Assembly: GCA_947177695.1 (NCBI GenBank)
Contig: CAMWVO010000128.1
Coordinates: forward strand, 1-6,143
Length of the DNA: 6,143 nt
Direction of reading: 5' to 3'
DNA from: an uncultured Clostridia bacterium
Lineage (GTDB): Bacteria; Bacillota; Clostridia; Oscillospirales; Ruminococcaceae
The translations under genes and the position numbers were made by a program. Under the pieces are notes generated by a model. That model worked only from the letters and a program-made list of their open reading frames with translations, made no database searches and was not told the DNA's origin. Shown here in pieces: positions 1 through 4,543 of the stretch; the first letter of the stretch is position 1; every line of letters starts with the position of its first letter.

Positions 1-1
1 G

Positions 2-36
2 TCATTATTGTGGTAATGATGTAAAATAAATATAGA
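2..36 (+). promoter_or_regulatory. Possible promoter with inverted repeat upstream of the SIR2-TPR gene
   Basis: A weak sigma-A-like pair is visible: TTGTGG at 8-13 and TATAGA at 31-36, with a 17-base spacer, ending 28 bases before the start codon. The putative -35 hexamer is exactly the spacer of a perfect inverted repeat, TCATTA (2-7) and TAATGA (14-19). A repressor bound there would cover the -35. Both hexamers deviate from consensus and the window begins at base 1, so the true promoter could lie upstream. This is inference from short motifs only. Confidence 0.25.
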
Positions 37-51
37 AAAACGATATTCATC

Positions 52-57
52 AGGAGG
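52..57 (+). promoter_or_regulatory. Shine-Dalgarno site of the SIR2-TPR gene
   Basis: AGGAGG sits 7 bases before the ATG at 65. It is a full-strength Firmicute-type ribosome binding site and fixes the start codon. Confidence 0.85.
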
Positions 58-64
58 TGCAAGT

Positions 65-1885
65 ATGAGTGTACAATTAATTCCAGATTGGCGTATTATT
101 TCAACAGAAATGATGATAAAAGTTATACAGGAATCGAATGAAAATAATGAACGATTTTGTTTTATATTGGGTTCGGGAGCTTCGATTGAATCGGGAATCG
201 CATCGGGCATCGAACTTGAAAAAAGATGGATGGATTATCTTATGGGAGAATCTAAGGACGAAAAGAATCCTCTTGGAGATCCTCAAATTGTACGTGATTA
301 TGCAAAAAAGCTTAAAGATGATGGCGTTATACAATATGATTTTTCTCAAATCGAAAATGATTGGAAAGACAATAAACTTTCAAGTGAGTATTATTTTGAT
401 TTGTATACTTTAAGATTTTATCCTGATTACAATAACGGATATAGGTATTTGGAAAAGCAGATGGAGTCGGCAGAACCAAGTTTGGGGTATCGTATACTTG
501 CAAAACTGCTTACAGACGGAAAAAAGAACAATCTTGTTATAACCACAAATTTTGACAGTCTTACAGAAGATGCGCTGTTTTTGTACACTGATAAAAAACC
601 GTTGGTTGTAAATCATGAGTTGCTTGCCGATTATATCTCCGTTCCCTCTATTGATCGTCCAATAGTTGCCAAAATACACCGTGGTCTCTTTTTCAATCCG
701 TTAAACAGCCGTGATGACACAAATAAACTCAGTAAAGAATGGCGTGAAGCATTATCATCTGTTTTTCAGATATTTACTCCTATAGTAATAGGATATGGCG
801 GTGGCGACCATAGTTTAATGGATTTTTTGCGTGATGAAAATGTCAAAATACGAAATAAAATATATTGGTGTTATATTCCAAAATATGGGTTTCCAAACGA
901 AACCATACAAAATTTAATAAATGATAAAGACGGATTTTTAGTTGAGGTTGACGGATTTGATTCATTTATGGCAGATATCGGCAGTAAATTTTATTCTACT
1001 GAAATCACTCCTCCAGAAACTACAAATATTCTTCAGCAACGTTGTAATTTAAGGATAGATCAGTATAATAAAAGATGGAGCGAATTACATAGTGATTCAC
1101 AACAGGTGAAAGAACTCAAAAATCTAGAAGTGGCTTTAGAAATGAAACGCGAAGAATCAGAAACATTGTCTTATTTTGATTATTTTCGACGTGGTATTGC
1201 ATGTGCAAAAAATAAACAATTCCAGAAAGCTATTGATTGCTTTAATAAATCTATTGAAATTAATGGTGACTTTGCTCCTACATATAATAGTCGAGGCAAT
1301 TCATATGCCGATTTAAAGCAATATGATAAAGCTGTTGAAGATTACAATAAAGCAATTGAGTTGAACCCTAATGATTCAATGGTTTATTGTAACCGAGGCA
1401 ATTCATATTCGAATTTAAAGCAATATGATAATGCTATTGAAGACTACAATAAAGCAATTGAGTTAAACCCCAATAATTCAGACGCTTATTGTAACCGAGG
1501 TACTTCATATGCAAATTTAAATCAATATGATAAATCTATTGAAAACTTCAATAAAGCAATTGAGATTGATTCAGACTTTTCAATTGCTTATAGTGATAGA
1601 AGTGAGGTATACGTTGTATTAAAACAGTATGATAAAGCTATGGAAGATTCTAATAAAGCAATTGAGTTGGATTCTAACAATTCAGAAGCTTACAAGAACC
1701 GAGGTGATGCATACGCAGGCTTAGAGCAATGTGATAATGCTCTTGAAGATTACAATAAAGCAATTGAGTTGAATCCCGAATTTAAAGAAGCATATATCGG
1801 ACGAGCTAAGGTATATCGTTTATTGGATAAGCCAGATCTTGCCGAACTCGATGAAGCCAAGGCTAAAGAAGACGAGGATAAATAA
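65..1885 (+). CDS. SIR2-like domain protein with C-terminal TPR repeats, candidate NADase defence effector
   Basis: This is a 606-residue, probably cytosolic protein; no signal peptide or membrane segment is seen. Residues about 28-310 form a SIR2-like (SIR2_2-type) Rossmann domain. The glycine-rich NAD loop is LGSGASIESG (35-44), followed by VITTNFDSL (158-166), KIHRG (203-207) and PIVIGYGGGDHSLMDFL (239-255). N162 and H205 occupy the places where SIR2-type NADases such as ThsA carry their catalytic Asn and His. A charged linker (about 335-368) leads to TPR units at about 370-403, 404-437, 438-471, 472-505, 506-539, 540-573 and 574-602. The middle units are nearly identical (QYDKAxEDYNKAIELNPN). 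In known defence proteins SIR2 domains deplete NAD after phage sensing, and TPRs usually bind a partner or trigger; that role here is inference. The gene stands alone, has a strong RBS at 52-57, and is much more AT-rich than the glycosidase genes, suggesting acquisition. A housekeeping or signalling role cannot be excluded. Confidence 0.88.
   Translation: MSVQLIPDWRIISTEMMIKVIQESNENNERFCFILGSGASIESGIASGIELEKRWMDYLMGESKDEKNPLGDPQIVRDYAKKLKDDGVIQYDFSQIENDWKDNKLSSEYYFDLYTLRFYPDYNNGYRYLEKQMESAEPSLGYRILAKLLTDGKKNNLVITTNFDSLTEDALFLYTDKKPLVVNHELLADYISVPSIDRPIVAKIHRGLFFNPLNSRDDTNKLSKEWREALSSVFQIFTPIVIGYGGGDHSLMDFLRDENVKIRNKIYWCYIPKYGFPNETIQNLINDKDGFLVEVDGFDSFMADIGSKFYSTEITPPETTNILQQRCNLRIDQYNKRWSELHSDSQQVKELKNLEVALEMKREESETLSYFDYFRRGIACAKNKQFQKAIDCFNKSIEINGDFAPTYNSRGNSYADLKQYDKAVEDYNKAIELNPNDSMVYCNRGNSYSNLKQYDNAIEDYNKAIELNPNNSDAYCNRGTSYANLNQYDKSIENFNKAIEIDSDFSIAYSDRSEVYVVLKQYDKAMEDSNKAIELDSNNSEAYKNRGDAYAGLEQCDNALEDYNKAIELNPEFKEAYIGRAKVYRLLDKPDLAELDEAKAKEDEDK
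1271..1780 (+). repeat. Five in-frame 102-base tandem repeats encoding TPR units
   Basis: The core AATAAAGCAATTGAG recurs with a strict period of 102 bases (34 codons); its AGCAATTGAG part begins at 1351, 1453, 1555, 1657 and 1759. The copy at 1555 ends in GAGAT rather than GAGTT. A more diverged unit precedes the array (AATCTATTGAA around 1249). Conservation at DNA level, not only protein level, points to recent duplication and makes copy-number change by slippage or recombination likely. It is a coding repeat, not a CRISPR array. Confidence 0.9.
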
Positions 1886-1890
1886 TAATG

Positions 1891-1919
1891 CTCCCTGCAA
1901 GCGTGCTGTTTGCGGGGAG
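1891..1919 (+). terminator. Hairpin after the SIR2-TPR gene, probable terminator
   Basis: CTCCCTGCAA (1891-1900) pairs with TTGCGGGGAG (1910-1919), a 10-bp stem with one T-G pair and a 9-base loop, starting 5 bases after the stop codon. The downstream tract is TATTTATC rather than a clean run of T, so termination may be incomplete. On the opposite strand the stem is followed by an A/T-rich stretch (CATTATTATTTATCC). Confidence 0.6.
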
Positions 1920-1929
1920 TATTTATCCT

Positions 1930-2128
1930 GATAAAATTTGCTTGAAAATACTTGAGCGAGTGTCGCCGTATCAGTCATATCTCCGTCAATTTCATGGGAG
2001 TACACGCCGTAGGTGTCCATATTCTTGAAGTGTCTAACGAGACGCTTTAGATAGTAAAAACTGTATGTGGGTTCAGCCCGGTACGCCTCATCTCCACCAG
2101 CGGGGAGTCCCCGCAGCCAATCCGTATC
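1930..2128 (-). pseudogene. Possible decayed tyrosine-recombinase C-terminal fragment
   Basis: On the minus strand a frame is open from just after a TGA (2131-2129) and runs through the block toward the SIR2 gene. Its central part reads RHFKNMDTYGVYSHEIDGD, followed by MTDTATLAQVFSSKF. The spacing of H (2032-2030) to Y (2002-2000), ten residues, and the Y-S-H context resemble the end of tyrosine recombinases, where a conserved His (LGH) precedes the nucleophile Tyr (often YSHV). No start codon with an RBS, no upstream Arg-box and no natural stop are present: the frame continues through the hairpin at 1891-1919 into the antisense of the SIR2 gene. The residues before the His do not look like an integrase core. 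If real, it is a truncated relic of a mobile element; it could equally be chance open frame over a structured RNA. Confidence 0.25.
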
Positions 2129-2149
2129 TCATTCAGTGAGGTACGGATT
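2100..2149. repeat. Two adjacent strong inverted repeats
   Basis: The first is GCGGGGA-G-TCCCCGC (2100-2114), a GC-rich palindrome. The second pairs AATCCGTATCTCA (2119-2131) with TGAGGTACGGATT (2137-2149) around the loop TTCAG, giving 13 pairs including one T-G. Together they are the most stable secondary structure in the intergenic region and are symmetric enough to fold on either strand. Confidence 0.75.
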
Positions 2150-2216
2150 ATTTGTCGCTCGGCAGCATAAAATGTTTTGTTAAAAGGGAAATTAAACCCA
2201 CATACAAATTTGTGGT

Positions 2217-2245
2217 GCCGCAGACATTAGGTCTGTGGCTTTTTT
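2217..2245 (+). terminator. Rho-independent terminator
   Basis: GCCGCAGAC (2217-2225) pairs with GTCTGTGGC (2231-2239) around the loop ATTAG, a 9-bp stem with one G-T pair, followed directly by six T (2240-2245). This is a textbook intrinsic terminator for + strand transcription, yet it lies more than 330 bases beyond the nearest + strand gene. Confidence 0.75.
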
Positions 2246-2302
2246 CTGCCCTTGATTATAGTATAACTGTATACCATGTATATTTTATGATATTTATATG
2301 TA

Positions 2303-2342
2303 TATAATGTAAAAATTAGCACTCTTGATTTAAGAGTGCTAA
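2303..2342 (+). promoter_or_regulatory. CIRCE element (HrcA operator) with a TATAAT just upstream
   Basis: TTAGCACTC (2316-2324), nine bases TTGATTTAA (2325-2333), then GAGTGCTAA (2334-2342) match the CIRCE consensus at all 18 arm positions and in spacer length. CIRCE binds HrcA and normally lies between the promoter and the start of groES or hrcA-grpE-dnaK. TATAAT at 2303-2308 lies 7 bases before the element, as in a CIRCE-controlled promoter, but no good -35 is visible. No chaperone gene follows: the flanking gene on the right runs convergently. It may be an orphan operator, a relic of a lost groESL or dnaK promoter, or a regulator of an unseen RNA. Confidence 0.8.
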
Positions 2343-2346
2343 TTTT
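2312..2346. terminator. Perfect 15-bp palindrome, probable bidirectional terminator of the glycosidase operon
   Basis: AAAATTAGCACTCTT (2312-2326) and AAGAGTGCTAATTTT (2332-2346) pair perfectly around the loop GATTT. The A and T ends provide U-tracts on both strands, so the structure can stop the minus-strand operon, whose last stop codon lies 37 bases away. It contains the CIRCE core, so termination and HrcA binding would share the same DNA. Confidence 0.6.
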
Positions 2347-2383
2347 GTTTTAAAATGTACTTTATTGAGCGGCATGTTTATTT

Positions 2384-3520
2384 TCATTCTGTCAACGAGT
2401 TTATAATAGCCTCCACAATTTTCGGCTCGTACCACGTAAGCTCGCGGCGGTTGAAGATACCGAAAAGCTCGTTGCCCGAATCGTGATAGCCGTTATCCCA
2501 CCACACGCAGGGAACGCCGTATTTTTCGGCAGTACCGATGTAATGCGAAGCCCATTTTGCCACTTCGTCGGTGTTGCTGATATACCAATCTTTGTCAATC
2601 ATTTTTGATACGCTGCCGTATTCTGTAATAATAACGGGTATTCCCTTGCTGACAAAGGTATTGTTAAGACTGTCAAACAGGTTATCTATCTCCCAAGCGC
2701 AGGAATCGTCAAATACGGCGGTATTCCAGACCTCTCCCACGGAATCATAAGTAAAGCGGTACGGAGTATAGGCGTGGATAGAAACGCCGATATGCCCGTC
2801 GTCCGGTATCGTCAGATCGTTTATTGCGACCGGAACTGACTGCGCCGCAAAGGTTGTGATAAGCAGCGTCCTCGTATCGTTGTTTCCGCCTGTTTTGCGG
2901 ACTGTTTCAACAAATACGGTATTGAGCTGATTAAGGCAGTCCCTGCCCTCCTCCGTGCCGCCGTTCCACTCGTTTGCGCCGCCCACAATGCGGGGTTCGT
3001 TAAGTCCCTCGAAAACAAGGTGGTCTCCGTAGTCCTTAAAATGCTCTGCGATCTGCGTCCACAAAGCGGCAAGCTGTACCTTTACATCGTCAAGTCCGTC
3101 ATATTTCGGCTTTATCCATTTGGTTTCATGATGAGTATTCAGAATAACGTACATATCATTTTCAAGAGCGTAGCCAACAACCTCCTCAACGCGGTTTATC
3201 CATTCCTCGTCCACCGCAAAGTCGGGAGCTTCCCCCATATGACCGTCCCATGTTGTGGGTATCCTTATGGTGTTGAAGCCCGCTTTGTATATCTCATCGA
3301 TCATTTCCTTTGTAGTAACGGGATTTCCCCATGCAGTCTCGCCGCCCTCGGCGTCCATTGTGTTGCCTAAATTCCAGCCTGCGCCCATTTCGGCGACAAG
3401 CTCCACCGACGAAATATTCCGCATTTCTCCAAGCGGACGGGTGTCCTCAGCCTTTTTTTCGCAGGCGGAGATCGACAGCATCAACGCCGCCGCAGATATT
3501 GCAGAAATAATTTTTTTCAT
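2384..3520 (-). CDS. GH5 endo-beta-1,4-glucanase, subfamily-4-like, lipoprotein
   Basis: This 378-residue enzyme is predicted to cut beta-1,4-glucan backbones (cellulose, mixed-linkage glucan or xyloglucan) at the cell surface. The N-terminus is a lipoprotein signal: MKKIIS, a hydrophobic stretch, and lipobox ISAC with the lipidated C20. A linker of about 20 residues leads to one GH5 TIM barrel: MGAGWNLGNTMDA (45-57), TRIP-like TIRIPTTWD (84-92), NTHHE (128-132), FEGLNEP (170-176) with acid/base E175, SIHAYTPY (247-254), IITEYGS (297-303) with nucleophile E300, and VWWDNG (339-344). The WNLGNTMDA and HAYTPY motifs fit GH5_4. Length is normal for a single catalytic domain; no dockerin or carbohydrate-binding module is present, so it is membrane-anchored rather than cellulosomal. 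The start is supported by GGAG 8 bases upstream (3532-3529). It is the last gene of the operon, 15 bases after the previous stop. Exact substrate is not readable from sequence. Confidence 0.93.
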   Translation of the reverse strand: MKKIISAISAAALMLSISACEKKAEDTRPLGEMRNISSVELVAEMGAGWNLGNTMDAEGGETAWGNPVTTKEMIDEIYKAGFNTIRIPTTWDGHMGEAPDFAVDEEWINRVEEVVGYALENDMYVILNTHHETKWIKPKYDGLDDVKVQLAALWTQIAEHFKDYGDHLVFEGLNEPRIVGGANEWNGGTEEGRDCLNQLNTVFVETVRKTGGNNDTRTLLITTFAAQSVPVAINDLTIPDDGHIGVSIHAYTPYRFTYDSVGEVWNTAVFDDSCAWEIDNLFDSLNNTFVSKGIPVIITEYGSVSKMIDKDWYISNTDEVAKWASHYIGTAEKYGVPCVWWDNGYHDSGNELFGIFNRRELTWYEPKIVEAIINSLTE

Positions 3521-3535
3521 ACCGAAAACTCCTTT

Positions 3536-4543
3536 TTATAATGATTTTAAAATGCTTTCAAATGCAGACGAATAATGCTGTCCGATAATTCCGAAATCCA
3601 TTTCCTTGTACGTCCATGCCGCACGCCCGATGCCGTGCTTTTCAAAAACGCTGTTAATGTCGCGGTACCATTCGGCGGTATCCTCAATATCGGCGCGGTC
3701 TATAACGCCGTACTCTCCGCAGTACAGCGGCACGTTTGCATTTTCCGCCGCTGTTACCGCTTCGGTGATGAGCTTTTCCATAAAATCCACGCCCATTTTA
3801 TCAGCGTTTTTCAGTCCCGAACCGAAGCAGTGTATTTCTTCGGAGAGACGGCGGTATTCCTCAATATCAGCGGGATAGCCTATGCTTTTATCCGCAATAA
3901 TCGGCAGCCATGACGCAAGCTGGTGCGTAAACAAAAACGGCTCGTAAAAATGAAAATTGTACACAATATTTTCGTCGGCAGGAATTTTTAATTCCGCAAG
4001 AGTGTGGACGCTGTTCCACTGGGTACCGCCGACAATTATTTTAACAGCGGAAGCATATTTTCTTATCTCGGCTATCGCTTCGGAAGCAAGCTTGCTCCAC
4101 TGTCCGCTGTCCACAGCCGCGATCTCGTTAAGCAGTTCAAGGGAAACGTTTTTACGGCTTCCGTAACGCTCGGCAAGCCTTTTCCATATCAGAACAAAAC
4201 GTCTTTGCAACTCATCGCTTCCGAAAAGAGAATTTTCAGCTGCCTCGTCAAAGGAGTATCCTTTTGTTTTATGCAGGTCGATAATTATGTTAAGTCCCTG
4301 TTTTCCGCACCATTCAAGACAATCGTCAATGTGCTTAAAGCCGCTTTCCGAGGGAATTCCGTCCTCGTCCTCAATTACTTTGTAATCAACAGGCAGACGG
4401 ACGTGATCAAGTCCCCACGCGGCAATTTTTTCAATATCATTTTCAGTAATAAAGCTGTTATAGTGATTTTCGGAATATTCCGCACACTGTGAAAGCCAGC
4501 CGCCGAGATTTATTCCGCGTTTGTAGCCGTCAAAGCTTTTCAT
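3536..4543 (-). CDS. GH5-family glycoside hydrolase, cytoplasmic (cellulase-like)
   Basis: This is a 335-residue protein with no signal peptide, so probably an intracellular glycosidase acting on imported oligosaccharides. A single GH5/clan GH-A barrel is visible: GYKRGINLGGWLSQ (6-19), HVRLPVDY (47-54), IIIDLHKTKG (86-95), SLELLNEI (134-141) with acid/base E140, YNFHFYEPFLFTHQ (195-208), LYCGEYGVI (273-281) with nucleophile E277, and AAWTYKEMDFGI (308-319) near the end. The usual Asn-Glu-Pro is Asn-Glu-Ile here, which still keeps the catalytic pair. RGINLGGWLS is shared by exo-glucanase-like and other GH5 subgroups, so substrate (beta-glucoside, mannoside or xyloglucan fragment) is unclear. 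Its ATG overlaps the TGA of the upstream GH51 gene in an ATGA, and AAGGAGG lies 7 bases before it, so translation is probably coupled. Distant similarity to the neighbouring GH5 lipoprotein means it is not a recent duplicate. Confidence 0.88.
   Translation of the reverse strand: MKSFDGYKRGINLGGWLSQCAEYSENHYNSFITENDIEKIAAWGLDHVRLPVDYKVIEDEDGIPSESGFKHIDDCLEWCGKQGLNIIIDLHKTKGYSFDEAAENSLFGSDELQRRFVLIWKRLAERYGSRKNVSLELLNEIAAVDSGQWSKLASEAIAEIRKYASAVKIIVGGTQWNSVHTLAELKIPADENIVYNFHFYEPFLFTHQLASWLPIIADKSIGYPADIEEYRRLSEEIHCFGSGLKNADKMGVDFMEKLITEAVTAAENANVPLYCGEYGVIDRADIEDTAEWYRDINSVFEKHGIGRAAWTYKEMDFGIIGQHYSSAFESILKSL

Larger units (their letters stand above)
2062..2245 (+). ncRNA. Candidate structured small RNA ending in an intrinsic terminator
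   Basis: TGTATGTGGGTT (2062-2073) and AACCCACATACA (2195-2206) form a perfect 12-bp inverted repeat that would close a domain of about 145 bases. Inside lie GCGGGGA/TCCCCGC (2100-2106 and 2108-2114) and a 13-bp hairpin (2119-2131 with 2137-2149, one wobble). A rho-independent terminator on the same strand follows at 2217-2245. No + strand gene precedes this terminator except the SIR2 gene, which has its own hairpin 300 bases earlier. The layout suits a stand-alone structured RNA or the structured end of a mobile element. I do not recognise the family. No convincing promoter was found, although TTGAGC (1952-1957) and TCATAT (1975-1980) are 17 bases apart. Confidence 0.35.

Noticed and set aside
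1271..1780. CRISPR-like array or other non-coding tandem repeat
   Set aside because: The 102-base period equals 34 codons, stays in frame and encodes canonical TPR helices without distinct spacers.
2119..2149. Group II intron domain V, because of the CCGTAT...GTACGG stem
   Set aside because: The expected AGC triad near the base and the two-base bulge are absent, and no intron-encoded protein or other intron domains are seen.
2062..2206. Retron msr-msd region, because of the 12-bp a1/a2-like inverted repeat around hairpins
   Set aside because: No reverse transcriptase is present anywhere in the window on either strand, and no branching guanosine context can be supported.
1886..2383. tRNA gene or attachment site in the intergenic region
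   Set aside because: No cloverleaf, TTCGANNC-type T-loop or flanking direct repeat was found by eye.
2355..2477. A short + strand frame starting ATG at 2355 directly after the CIRCE element, as a possible heat-shock gene
   Set aside because: It has no RBS, runs antisense into the end of the GH5 gene, stops after about 40 codons and does not resemble GroES, GrpE or HrcA.
4004..4492. A 162-codon + strand open frame across the cytoplasmic GH5 gene, with similar ones at 3020-3370 and 3255-3575
   Set aside because: They are antisense to genes with clear family motifs and have no start signals.
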